Source: Novosphingobium aureum
Lineage (GTDB): Bacteria; Pseudomonadota; Alphaproteobacteria; Sphingomonadales; Sphingomonadaceae
DNA length: 64,000 nt
NCBI RefSeq assembly: GCF_015865035.1
Contig: NZ_JADZGI010000002.1
Span: forward strand, 434,001 to 498,000
Reading direction: 5' to 3'
The position numbers and the translations under genes are program-made. Shown piece after piece: positions 44,996 to 53,939 of the stretch. The first letter of the stretch is position 1; each line of letters starts with the position of its first letter. The notes below the pieces were generated by a model that was not told the DNA's origin, made no database searches, and saw only the letters and a program-made list of their open reading frames with translations.

Positions 44996-45925
44996 GTGCT
45001 TTCCCGGATTTCAATTCTCGCCGCGATCGCCCTTTCGCTAGCGCCCCTGACGGCACGCTCAGGAGAAGCCCCTAGCCCTTGGCCGGTTACCATGCGGTTA
45101 GCGATGGGCCGACTTTCCGAGATCGGTTATCGCCTTAACCATGCTGCAGCGCCACTTTGCCGCAGCAAAGCCACCGCGACAGGATTGAGCGTTGACTATA
45201 TCGGCGCCTACGCACCGGGAGATCGCGAGGCGGTGAAACAGCTGCTCGGCATGACCGATCTGCCCCAGGTGGCAGCCGTCGCGCGTGGCAGTCCTGCAAC
45301 ACTCGCGGGTGTCCGCGCAGGCGACACAATCGTTTCCATCAACGCTGTGAGCACAAAGCAACTTATTGAAGAATCAGACGAACCGAGCCTTTTTGCCGAT
45401 GAACTGGAGCAGCACCTGCGTGTCCTCCCGAGTGATTCGCCGATCGAGCTCGTGCTCGAACGCGAGGGGCACGACATCACCGTCACGATAACGCCCGAAG
45501 CGGCCTGCGCGCCGCGTTATATCCTCAAGACCGACAAGGGCATCGCCGCCTTTACCGATGGCGCCAACATTGCCGTCTCCTCCAGACTGATCGACTTCGC
45601 CCAGAACGACGACGAGATCGCGCTCGTCGCGGGGCACGAGCTGGCCCATGTGGTTTATGGCGACGATGAAGCCAGCGGGCTTGGCCAGCGCCGGTTCTGG
45701 GAGGACCGGGCCGACCTGCTCGGACTGCGTATAGCCCATTGCGCAGGCTACGACGTGGACAAGGGCCTCGCCTACTGGACGCGCCGCGATGCCAAGGACT
45801 GGCTGCGCCTGTTTCGAGACCCCACTCATCGCTCGCGCGGGGCGCGCGTGAAGCGCATGCGCGAGGAACTGGCGTCGCTCTCCTGCCCGCCAGCCCTGCC
45901 CGACATGACCGGTGACGAAGGCTAG
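44996..45925 (+). CDS. PDZ-M48-type metalloprotease, exported
   Basis: 309-residue protein from a GTG start; AAAAGGA precedes it. A signal peptide (LSRISILAAIALSLAPLTA) is followed by a PDZ-like domain at about residues 75-170 (VAAVARGSPATLAGVRAGDTIVSINAV). The M48 part has IALVAGHELAHVVYGD, the HExxH zinc site, and RRFWEDRADLLGLRIAHCAG as the third-ligand E-x3-D motif. It is placed next to EPS export genes, so it may control quality or processing of envelope proteins. Catalytic residues are intact. Confidence 0.85.
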   Translation: MLSRISILAAIALSLAPLTARSGEAPSPWPVTMRLAMGRLSEIGYRLNHAAAPLCRSKATATGLSVDYIGAYAPGDREAVKQLLGMTDLPQVAAVARGSPATLAGVRAGDTIVSINAVSTKQLIEESDEPSLFADELEQHLRVLPSDSPIELVLEREGHDITVTITPEAACAPRYILKTDKGIAAFTDGANIAVSSRLIDFAQNDDEIALVAGHELAHVVYGDDEASGLGQRRFWEDRADLLGLRIAHCAGYDVDKGLAYWTRRDAKDWLRLFRDPTHRSRGARVKRMREELASLSCPPALPDMTGDEG

Positions 45926-45947
45926 GCCGGGCTGCGATCCCCGGCCT
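45924..45947 (+). terminator. Hairpin overlapping the stop codon of the M48 gene
   Basis: AGGCCGGG pairs with CCCGGCCT across an 8-base loop, starting inside the TAG stop. No T-run follows. It may separate the protease from the downstream wza transcript. Confidence 0.5.
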
Positions 45948-46032
45948 GCGATGGACCGAGCTTGCGCTCAATCGAGCCACGCACTAGTCCCAAGCGCAAC
46001 CAGTTTTTAGTTCCCAATGGAGAGATCCTTAA

Positions 46033-46740
46033 GTGAATTACTCTAAGACATTTCTCGTAGTCGGAACATGTCTCGCAGCCGGTGTCCTGGGCGGCTGCAC
46101 CGCGACCACGCCGAACCCGAACCTGCCGACCGGCGCGGCGGCCTACGAGGTGATCCCGGCATCGATCCCGGTTCCCACCACCTACCCGATCCGTCCCAAG
46201 GACATCCTCACCCTGCGCGTCTTCGGCGAGCCCGACATCTCTGCCGATGAAATGCGCGTGGACGACGCCGGCAAGATCCAGGTCCCGCTGATCGGGACCG
46301 TCGATGCCGCCACGCGCAGCGCCGACGAGGTCGGCAAGGAAATCGCGCAGCGCCTCGGGGCCAAGTACCTCATCAACCCGCAAGTCGCACTCTCGGTCGC
46401 CGAAGCCGCCCCCAGCTACGTCTCGGTCGAAGGCGAGGTGAAGAAGCCGGGCGTCTACGAGATTAATGGCCGCTCCTCGCTTCTCTCGGCGCTGGCCCGC
46501 GCCGAAAGCCCGAGCTCGACCGCGAAGCTGGACGAAGTGGTCGTGTTCCGCACGATCGACGACCAGCGCATGGTGGCCCGCTTCAACCTCAAGGACATCC
46601 GCACCGGCGTCAGCCCGGACCCGATGATCCTCGATGGCGACGTGGTCATGGTCGGCTTCTCGCGCGGCAAGGGTCTGTGGCAGGACATCCTGCGCACCGC
46701 GCCCTTCTTCAACGCATTCGTGCTGTTCGCAACGCGCTAA
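46033..46740 (+). CDS. Polysaccharide export lipoprotein, Wza type
   Basis: 235-residue outer-membrane lipoprotein forming the EPS export channel. From a GTG start with GGAGAG upstream, MNYSKTFLVVGTCLAAGVLGGC has a lipobox (LGGC, Cys22). The Poly_export domain begins YPIRPKDILTLRVFGEPDIS, then VDDAGKIQVPLIGTVDAATRS. An SLBB-like part follows (PSYVSVEGEVKKPGVYEING). The C-terminus ILRTAPFFNAFVLFATR is the amphipathic barrel helix. It is the plus-strand partner of Wzc across the small-protein gene. Confidence 0.94.
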   Translation: MNYSKTFLVVGTCLAAGVLGGCTATTPNPNLPTGAAAYEVIPASIPVPTTYPIRPKDILTLRVFGEPDISADEMRVDDAGKIQVPLIGTVDAATRSADEVGKEIAQRLGAKYLINPQVALSVAEAAPSYVSVEGEVKKPGVYEINGRSSLLSALARAESPSSTAKLDEVVVFRTIDDQRMVARFNLKDIRTGVSPDPMILDGDVVMVGFSRGKGLWQDILRTAPFFNAFVLFATR

Positions 46741-46946
46741 GTCGGGCGCCGGTAACAGGGCGGTCGGTCCCGGGATGACTGGCCGTGCCTGCTTCCGGCA
46801 CTCGGATTGCACGGTTCTCGATCCGACTTTGGTTTGACCACATCACCTGTCGGGGGATAATGGCGCGCGACGTCGGCCGCACGGGGGTGGCCAGGACGAT
46901 CGCCACCACGGCAATCGCTGCCATAATGGCTGCACGGGGGTAAGAC

Positions 46947-47957
46947 ATGACGCGCAAGGTTCCGGTTCTGGTCACGGGCGGCGCCGGGTACATCGGCAGC
47001 CATGCCGTCCTTGCCTTGCGCGACGCGGGCTGGCCGGTCACGGTGATCGACAACCTCGTCACGGGCTTTCGCTTCGCCGTACCCGAAGGCGTCCCGTTCT
47101 ACGAGGGCGACATCGCCGATGCCGACCTGCTCGCACGCATCATCGCCGAACAGGGCATCAAGGCGATCATGCATTTCGCCGGCTCGGTAATCGTCCCCGA
47201 ATCCGTCGAGAACCCGCTCAAGTACTACGAGAACAACACGGTAAAGAGCCGCGCCCTGATCGCCGCGGCCGTCTCCGGCGGGGTAGACCACTTCATCTTC
47301 AGCTCGACCGCGGCGACTTACGGCACGCCCGAGGAATCTCCGGTGCGCGAAGATTCGCCCAAGCTTCCGATCAACCCCTACGGCATGTCCAAGCTGATGA
47401 CCGAGACGATGCTCGGTGACGTCAGCCGTGCGCATCCGATCAATTACTGCGCGCTGCGTTACTTCAACGTCGCCGGAGCCGATCCACTGGCACGCACCGG
47501 CCAGTCGACGGCCGGAGCCACGCACCTGATCAAGGTCGCGGTCGAGGCTGCGCTGGGCAAGCGCGAACACGTCGCGGTGTTCGGGACCGACTTCGACACG
47601 CCCGACGGCACCGGCGTGCGCGACTATATCCACGTCTCGGACCTCGCCGCAGCCCATGTCCTCGCGCTCGAAGCCCTGATCGCGCAGCCGGACCAGAGCA
47701 TGACGATGAACTGTGGCTATGGCCGCGGCTTCTCGGTGATGGAAGTGCTCGACGCGGTCGACCGGGTGACCAACCGCACGATCGAGCGCCGCCTCGAAGG
47801 CCGCCGCGCGGGCGACCCGGCAGCGCTGATCTCGGACAACAGCCGCATCAAGGCCACCTTGCCCTGGCAGCCGCAGTACGCCGACCTTGGCACCATCGTC
47901 GAACATGCCCTCGCCTGGGAACGCCGGCTTACCGAAATCCACGCCGCCGGCGCCTGA
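46947..47957 (+). CDS. galE: UDP-glucose 4-epimerase
   Basis: Extended SDR of 336 residues that interconverts UDP-Glc and UDP-Gal. VLVTGGAGYIGSHAVLALRD has GxxGxxG; IMHFAGSVIVPESVENPLKYY and FSSTAATYG precede NPYGMSKLMTETML, the Tyr-x3-Lys pair. RYFNVAGADPLARTGQST is typical of GalE. GGGGG six bases before the ATG is the ribosome site. It supplies UDP-galactose for the EPS. Confidence 0.93.
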   Translation: MTRKVPVLVTGGAGYIGSHAVLALRDAGWPVTVIDNLVTGFRFAVPEGVPFYEGDIADADLLARIIAEQGIKAIMHFAGSVIVPESVENPLKYYENNTVKSRALIAAAVSGGVDHFIFSSTAATYGTPEESPVREDSPKLPINPYGMSKLMTETMLGDVSRAHPINYCALRYFNVAGADPLARTGQSTAGATHLIKVAVEAALGKREHVAVFGTDFDTPDGTGVRDYIHVSDLAAAHVLALEALIAQPDQSMTMNCGYGRGFSVMEVLDAVDRVTNRTIERRLEGRRAGDPAALISDNSRIKATLPWQPQYADLGTIVEHALAWERRLTEIHAAGA

Positions 47958-48059
47958 CGTTTCGAGTTCTCGTCGAAGTAGGGCAGAACAACCCCGCCCG
48001 GGCCGCGCGCGACGCGCGAGCTCGGTGACGGAGCCCTCTGCATGAGCAGGCTGACGTCG

Positions 48060-48092
48060 CCGGCGTGCCTTGCGCCCGCAAGGGCACGCCGG
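48060..48092. terminator. Convergent hairpin between galE and the autotransporter gene
   Basis: CCGGCGTGCCTTGC pairs with GCAAGGGCACGCCGG with one bulged base around a GCCC loop. It sits between converging stops and may serve both genes. No T-run is present. Confidence 0.65.
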
Positions 48093-48100
48093 ATCATTCG

Positions 48101-51100
48101 TCAAAACGCGACACTAAGCCCCGCGCGAGCCGAGAAGTCGGTGCTATCGGACGTCTTTTCCATCCGGCCCGACAGCTTCCATGTGAAGTCGTAGCCCCCG
48201 GCAAGCACCGAAAGCTCTCCGATCCAGGCGCCCTGGATGTCATCGCCGGTCAGCGTGAAGGCATCACCCGCATCGTAGCTGTCACCACCGCCGAAGTAGG
48301 CAGTGGTATCGCCGAGCCCGCCTGCGAGCACCTCGCGCCGACCACCTTCGAACTGAAAGGTGAGCGGACGATAGTCGGGGGTGATCCGGCCAAGCGAATA
48401 GGCCGCGGTCAGCGTTGGGGTGAGTGTCGTCGACTTGCTGGTGCGGCTGGCGACGGTGAGCGCGATCGCATCGCTGTCGGCATCCTCGGTATAGCCGTTC
48501 TCGCGCAGCCAGAACTGCTCCAGTTCGACCTTGGGCTTGAGCGAGAAGCGGGGCGAGACGGCATAGCGATACGACGCCCCCGCAAGGCCGGACAACAGCC
48601 AGCCGCTCCACTTGCCATCGGCATCGTAAGTGAAGTCGGTATCGTCGATGGTGCCTGTGTAGGTGCGCGTGGAATCGACCGAGACACGGGCGGCACCGAT
48701 CCGCGCCCAAGTCATCAGCGGCCCCCACGAATTACGCCAGAACAGGCCGAGCGCATGTTCGCCGATGTCGAGATCCTGCGATCCCCCGTTGTCCTCGACG
48801 CTGCCTTGCAGCCAGGCATAGGAGAAGCCGACGTAGCCGATGCGGGTCCGCCGCTCGATGCCTGCGGACAGGCCCCAGCCGCTGATGTCGTAGCCAGCGC
48901 TGCCCGTCGCATCCTTCGAGGCGCGCCAGTAGACCGGTTCCAGCCAGCCACCGGCGTCGGTGATGTCGAAAGTGGAGGTGTCGTCCGAGACATGCTGCGA
49001 TGCGAGACGCGTGCCCTGCGTGACGGCCTCGAAGACACCGCCCGCATAGTCGGGCAGCAGACCCGAGGTCTGCTCCTGCAACGTCGCCGTATCTTCGACC
49101 TGCAACAGGCTCTCGGCAAGATAGTCGTCATTCGCCGCCGTTGCGTAGATCGCCTCCCAGGCCGCAGCGCTGGAACGGTCGATCCCGAGATCATCGGTCG
49201 ACTTGCGCGAGATCGTCAGCGAGATAGCGTTGTCCTCGCTGCTGACCGTGCCGTCGTAGATGAACGGCAGGTCGAGCGCGGTCTCGAGGCTTCCTTCCAG
49301 CGTCAGGGTGTCGGCAGTCAGCACCGAGTAAGTGCCTTCCGCCGAGGCGAGATCCGAGATCGTCGCGGTGATGCCCGCCCCATCGGCGAAGGTCGCGCTG
49401 GTAACGTCGATCGTCGAGACCTCGTCGCCGTCGATCGCGATGCCGACCGCGCCTTCGGAACCCACGTAGAGCGTGCCGAAACTGGCCGTCTCGTCCTCAC
49501 CCGCGATCAGCGAACCGCCGTTCACCGTGACCGTGAGATTGTCTGCATTGGCGAATGTGCCGGTGTAGGTCGCGCTGTCGCTGATCGTCAGCGTGCCGGC
49601 GTTGCCTGCGAAATCCATGGTGCCATCGAAGCTCGAGGTATCGGCCATCGTCGCCGTGCCGGTGCCGCCCTCGAAATAGACGTCGCCGGTATAGGCAAGA
49701 TCACCCGAGAGGCTGAGCGTGTCGTCGCCATCGCCGAACGTGGTATCGCCGATGATCGTGCCCGAGGACGCATCGATCGTATCGTCGCCGCTGCCCAGCG
49801 CGATGTCGCCATAGATGCGGGTGTAGACCGTGGGATCGACGTCGACCTCGTTGTCCTCGAGGTACTCCGCGCTGGTCTCGGCATCCGCGTCGTTGAGGTA
49901 CTGCGTGATGGTGACGCCGGTTGTGTTCGCCGAGAGGTCGATCGCGGTGCGAACGTCGGTGCTCGAACCGTTGGCGAGGATGTAGCCGGTGTTCTCGATG
50001 CTGGTGAGCGTGCCCGAGAGATCGCGGATCGCGGTAGTGCTGCCCTCACCCGGCGAGGAGATGATCGCCGAGATGGTTCCCGAATTGTAGAGCGTCTCGA
50101 CCGTGCTGCCCGCCTTGATCAGCAGCGCCGTCGCATCGCTATCGTAGGTCGTCGCCCGGATCGATCCGGTGACGCCAATCCCATCGGTCAGCGTCACGCG
50201 GCCCGCATCGCTGCCGATCACGACGCCGAAGGCATCGGTGTTACTGTATCTGGAGTTGGCAACGACCGAACCGTCCACGATCAGCGAGTAGTCGCCGGCA
50301 TGGCCCGTTCCCGCACCGATAGTCATGTCCTGCGAACCGCCGATCTGGATGGCCGCGCCATTGCCATAGGCAACGACCGAGCCGGTGCCCTCCTCGTCAT
50401 CGTCGACGCCGTCGTTGTCCTCGTCGTCATTGTCATCATCGTTGTCGACCGGCGGTGCGGCGATGATGATGCCGCCATCGACGTTGCCGGTGATCGAGAC
50501 CGTCGCCGCGCCTTCGCGCAAGGCCGCGCGCGAGAGCGAGATGGTGTCGTCGTCATCGTTGGTGAAATAATAGGACTGTGCCAGTGCGCCCTGCACGGTG
50601 ACCGCACCGGTCACGTCGCCCGCGACCGACAGGGCGGTCGCGCCTGCGCCGGTAACGGTCACGTCACCCTCGACGGTAACGTTGCCATCTACACCCTTGG
50701 TGGAAATGCCCAGCGCATTGTCGCCCACGACCGTGATCGAGCCGGTGTTGTAGATATCGCCGGTGTAGTCCCCGGCCAGCACGATGCCCCCCGAATCGAG
50801 GCCCTCGACGTCGATCGAGCCTTCGTTGGTGATGCTGCCAGCTGCGTCTCCGGCCAAGTAGATGCCATAGCGGTTGCTGGCCGAAGCGATCTCGCCGTCG
50901 GCGATGCTGTTGCTGTCCTCGTCCTCGGGCACGAAGTCCTCGAGCACGCTGATGGCGGCATCCTCGCCTGTGTAGATATCGGCGCTCGTGCCAGTGGCGA
51001 CTGTGATGCCGCTGGCTCCAACGGCGCCGTCGGCATCGCCCAGGTCGAGTTCGCCCTCGAGATCGACCGCATTGTTGCTGTCGACGGTGATCGCGGAACC

Positions 51101-51268
51101 CTTGGTGAGAACGATCGAACCATCCTCGGTCACGGTGACATCGCCTGCACTCGAGGTGACGAGCGGCGTAGTGGTCTCGGTGGACACGGACGTCGCGGCC
51201 ATCGCCGGCGCAGAGCCGAGCGCGAGGACGAGGGCTCCGACACTGACGGAATCATGGAATCTGGACAT
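48101..51268 (-). CDS. Large autotransporter (type V secretion)
   Basis: 1055-residue protein from MSRFHDSVSVG. A signal peptide ends near APAMAAT (about residue 25). The passenger (to about 780) is a repetitive beta-helix (GSITNEGSIDVEGLDSGGIV, AGDYTGDIYNTGSITVVG). At residues 275-293 is an Asp/Glu-rich run (DNDDDNDDEDNDGVDDDEEG) that may bind calcium. A translocator barrel covers the last ~280 residues with repeated GxxxGYxYS-type strands (IGYVGFSYAWLQGSVED, YRYAVSPRFSLKPKVELE) and ends in ARAGLSVAF, Phe-terminal. The adhesive or enzymatic role is unknown; no protease motif is visible. Confidence 0.92.
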   Translation of the reverse strand: MSRFHDSVSVGALVLALGSAPAMAATSVSTETTTPLVTSSAGDVTVTEDGSIVLTKGSAITVDSNNAVDLEGELDLGDADGAVGASGITVATGTSADIYTGEDAAISVLEDFVPEDEDSNSIADGEIASASNRYGIYLAGDAAGSITNEGSIDVEGLDSGGIVLAGDYTGDIYNTGSITVVGDNALGISTKGVDGNVTVEGDVTVTGAGATALSVAGDVTGAVTVQGALAQSYYFTNDDDDTISLSRAALREGAATVSITGNVDGGIIIAAPPVDNDDDNDDEDNDGVDDDEEGTGSVVAYGNGAAIQIGGSQDMTIGAGTGHAGDYSLIVDGSVVANSRYSNTDAFGVVIGSDAGRVTLTDGIGVTGSIRATTYDSDATALLIKAGSTVETLYNSGTISAIISSPGEGSTTAIRDLSGTLTSIENTGYILANGSSTDVRTAIDLSANTTGVTITQYLNDADAETSAEYLEDNEVDVDPTVYTRIYGDIALGSGDDTIDASSGTIIGDTTFGDGDDTLSLSGDLAYTGDVYFEGGTGTATMADTSSFDGTMDFAGNAGTLTISDSATYTGTFANADNLTVTVNGGSLIAGEDETASFGTLYVGSEGAVGIAIDGDEVSTIDVTSATFADGAGITATISDLASAEGTYSVLTADTLTLEGSLETALDLPFIYDGTVSSEDNAISLTISRKSTDDLGIDRSSAAAWEAIYATAANDDYLAESLLQVEDTATLQEQTSGLLPDYAGGVFEAVTQGTRLASQHVSDDTSTFDITDAGGWLEPVYWRASKDATGSAGYDISGWGLSAGIERRTRIGYVGFSYAWLQGSVEDNGGSQDLDIGEHALGLFWRNSWGPLMTWARIGAARVSVDSTRTYTGTIDDTDFTYDADGKWSGWLLSGLAGASYRYAVSPRFSLKPKVELEQFWLRENGYTEDADSDAIALTVASRTSKSTTLTPTLTAAYSLGRITPDYRPLTFQFEGGRREVLAGGLGDTTAYFGGGDSYDAGDAFTLTGDDIQGAWIGELSVLAGGYDFTWKLSGRMEKTSDSTDFSARAGLSVAF

Positions 51269-51391
51269 GGAAACGGGGTCTCGATCTGGAGAGGATAACG
51301 GGCGTTGCGCAAGATCGAACCGCCCGCATTTCACGCCGCGACGGGCGGGGGTAATGCGGGCGGCAGCAAGCCTCGTGAGAAGAAAATGCGA

Positions 51392-52318
51392 TCAGCCAGC
51401 GATGCCGATGAGCGCAGTGGCCGAATAGCCCGCCGTCAGCGAACCGCTGACCGAGGGCGTCATCTGCGCGACTTGCGCCGAGGTATTGTCGCCGAAGACG
51501 TTGTCGGACGAGAGCGACAACCCGTTGTAGTTGGAGATGCTCGAAGTGTAACGGCTGTCACCGGTGTAGACCTCGGTATTGGTCGCGGCTGGCATCGCCA
51601 GCTGCGAGATCAGGTCCGCCGTGCGCCCGGTACTGGCCGAGGTCAGACCATCGAGGAAGATCTCGAAGTGAATGTGCGGCCAGCGCCCCGAATAGCAGGC
51701 CGGGTAGATCGAGGTGAAGGTGACCTTGCCCTCGGAATCGGTGACCTGCACGCCGCGCAGGTAGCTCTCGGTCGTGACGCCGCTCGAATAGAGCGAGTAC
51801 TTTCCGTCGACATCGCAATGCCAGATGTAGATCGCCGCGCCCTCGATCGCCGCGCAGCCGTTGTTGACGTCCACCAGTTGCAGCTCGAGGGTGAGTTCGA
51901 TGCCCTGCGCGACCGTCGTCGACCCAATGAAGCTGGGCCGGATATCGGATCGGATCACGCCCGAATTGGTCAGCACGTTGGAGGTCGAGCCGCCCGAACT
52001 GTTGGTGCCGTCGGCCGGGTAGGGCCCGTTGGTCTCACTCGGATCGGCGATGCAGCTACCCGACCCGCTGGAGCTGGCGGTATCGTCGCTCGAGGATGAG
52101 TCGGTCGAAGAATCCGTCGTCGAACCCGATGAGGAGGAGGACGATCCGGAAGTCGAACCCGAACTCGAAGTGGAAGCGGTAGCGTCTTCGCCCCCACATG
52201 CCGCCAGCAAAGCGCTCGTACCGGCGCTCGCCAGAAACGCCAGCGCCCTGCGCCGCGCGAGCATTTGCCCCGCGATGCGCTCGAGATCTTCGCCGAGACC
52301 CTTGCCGTGCTCATCCAT
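51392..52318 (-). CDS. Exported intradiol ring-cleavage dioxygenase-like lipoprotein
   Basis: 308-residue protein. The N-terminus LARRRALAFLASAGTSALLA precedes AC41, a twin-Arg-like lipoprotein signal. A Ser/Thr/Gly linker (about residues 46-87) follows, then CIADPSETNGPYPADG and the dioxygenase core. YIWHCDVDGKYSLY holds the first Tyr ligand; TFTSIYPACYSGRWPHIHFEI holds the second Tyr and the two His ligands of non-haem Fe(III). Cytosolic relatives cleave catechols; here the enzyme should face the periplasm or cell surface. Substrate unknown. The gene is downstream of the response-regulator gene on the same strand. Confidence 0.88.
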   Translation of the reverse strand: MDEHGKGLGEDLERIAGQMLARRRALAFLASAGTSALLAACGGEDATASTSSSGSTSGSSSSSSGSTTDSSTDSSSSDDTASSSGSGSCIADPSETNGPYPADGTNSSGGSTSNVLTNSGVIRSDIRPSFIGSTTVAQGIELTLELQLVDVNNGCAAIEGAAIYIWHCDVDGKYSLYSSGVTTESYLRGVQVTDSEGKVTFTSIYPACYSGRWPHIHFEIFLDGLTSASTGRTADLISQLAMPAATNTEVYTGDSRYTSSISNYNGLSLSSDNVFGDNTSAQVAQMTPSVSGSLTAGYSATALIGIAG

Positions 52319-52498
52319 TTCAACGTCACTCCTCGTACAGGTCCGCGCGAGATGGGCGCGCGGACGGATCGTGCCGGAAGCAATGTCAGTGCGGATTTGC
52401 CGCTGGATTTCAGGCGATTTGCAACAATGTCGTGAGGGACGTGCGCCCGCTGCAACACTAGAGGCAGGAGCGATTGACCACGCAGGGCCGCTTGCCGG

Positions 52499-53260
52499 TC
52501 AGGCAGGGGTGCCCGTGGTCACCGCCGGCACGAAGAGATAGCCCTCGTTGCGCACGGTGCGGATGATGTCGCCGCCGCCCTCACCCTCGGACAACTTGCG
52601 ACGCAGGCGCGACAGCTGGACGTCGATGGCGCGATCATAGTGCTCGCTATCCTCGCCGCGCGACCAGTCCAGCAGCTGGTCGCGGGTCAGGACTCGCCGC
52701 GGATGCTCGGCAAAGGCGCGCAGCAGGCGAAACTCTCCATCCGAGAGGGGGATCAACTGTGCCGCGGGATCGACCAGCAGGCGCAAGCCCAGGTCCATGC
52801 GCCAGCCTGCGAAGTAGAGGCAATCGCCCGAACCCGCATCGCCTGCGCCAGCGGGACCGGGCGCTTCCTCGCTCGCCCCCTTGCCGTCCTGCACAGCGCG
52901 GCGGCGCAGGACGGTACGGATTCGCGCGAGCAGCTCACGCGGGTTGCACGGCTTGGCCAGATAGTCGTCGGCGCCCATCTCGAGCCCGACGATGCGGTCG
53001 ACGTCGCTGCCAACCGCCGAAAGCATGATTACCGGCGGCGCGCCCGCCCCCAGCCGACGTAGCGCAGACAGGCCATCCTCGCGCGGCATCATCACGTCGA
53101 GCACGATGAGGTCGAAGTTCTCGCGCTCGAGCAGCGCGCGCATGGCGGCGGGGTCCTCGGCCACCGCTGTCTCGTAGCCGTGCCGAGCGAGATAATCGCC
53201 GATAAGCGTACGGATGCCCTCGTCGTCGTCGACGATCAGGATACGGGTCTGCATGTCCAT
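52499..53260 (-). CDS. OmpR-family response regulator
   Basis: About 253 residues from MDMQTRILIVDDDEGIRTLI. The receiver has the acidic pair DDDEG and phospho-acceptor Asp55 in LIVLDVMMPREDG, with VIMLSAVGSDVDRI and YLAKPCNP (Lys). After a Gly/Ala linker of about 25 residues, the winged helix carries LSDGEFRLLRAFAEHPRRVL, then LDWSRGED and RAIDVQLSRLRRKL and NEGYLFVP. The likely partner is the divergent kinase about 680 bp away. The start could be six bases shorter (MQTR). Confidence 0.95.
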   Translation of the reverse strand: MDMQTRILIVDDDEGIRTLIGDYLARHGYETAVAEDPAAMRALLERENFDLIVLDVMMPREDGLSALRRLGAGAPPVIMLSAVGSDVDRIVGLEMGADDYLAKPCNPRELLARIRTVLRRRAVQDGKGASEEAPGPAGAGDAGSGDCLYFAGWRMDLGLRLLVDPAAQLIPLSDGEFRLLRAFAEHPRRVLTRDQLLDWSRGEDSEHYDRAIDVQLSRLRRKLSEGEGGGDIIRTVRNEGYLFVPAVTTGTPA

Positions 53261-53757
53261 CGCGTTTGATTCTAGAAGCATCATGTGGATTTGCACAGTC
53301 GCTATGCCCAAGCGATTTCAGCTACCGACACAGCTTGCGACACGATTGCTACCCAGCCGTAACGCGATGAAACACCGAGGCAACCTCACGGTCTGACAAG
53401 GGCATGGCACGCAGCACTCCAAAAGGTGTGCGGCGCGCAAAGCTACCCTCCTCGCTGCCGCCAAGGCGAGGAAGGGTACCGGGATCGTCGCGTGTCAGGT
53501 TTCGATGTCGCACCCGCCCTGCCCCTCGGCGATCCCGGATCGGCCAGCGAATGCCTGTCCCGCCCGCCTTCGCGCCATGTCCGAGGCTGGCTCGGAGCCA
53601 TGACTGTCCGCATCCCGAACAAGTCGATTGGAGTCGCCAAAGTGACACGGATCGCTGATAATCGCCCGGTGCATCTTCGGCTCATGAGTCGAACCCAGAG
53701 TTTCCACGCCTGCACGGTTGCCGTTTCGTGCAACGCACGGCGTGTTCCGTGGTGACC

Positions 53758-53833
53758 GTTCCCGTGGCCTGTCGGCCATGGGAACGTGGAGCAGGGTCAG
53801 GAGGGACGTGTCCCTCTCTCCTGTCCCTGCTCC
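53758..53833. repeat. Two adjacent hairpins in the regulator/kinase gap
   Basis: GTTCCCGTGGCC pairs with GGCCATGGGAAC (one G-T) around TGTC at 53758-53785. Directly next to it, GGAGCAGGG (53788-53796) pairs with CCCTGCTCC (53825-53833), and the inner arm CAGGAGGGA pairs with TCTCTCCTG. Both lie in the 680-base divergent gap about 105-180 bp before the kinase ATG. The rest of the gap (53261-53757) shows no gene. They may be a leader structure, a convergent terminator pair or a palindromic-unit repeat. Confidence 0.7.
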
Positions 53834-53939
53834 GCATATCCCGCCCCCAGCAATCGCTGCGACAGTTGCGCGACAATGAGGCATCCTGCGACAATTGCGC
53901 GGATCGCAAATCCGTCCGCTTCGTGGCATTGGCGGCGCC

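Noticed and set aside
48065..51298. Long plus-strand open frame opposite the autotransporter
   Set aside because: It mirrors the real gene. The repeated Asp codons (GAC/GAT) of the autotransporter read as Val/Ile/Arg-rich antisense. The minus-strand protein has a signal peptide, beta-helix repeats and a barrel end.
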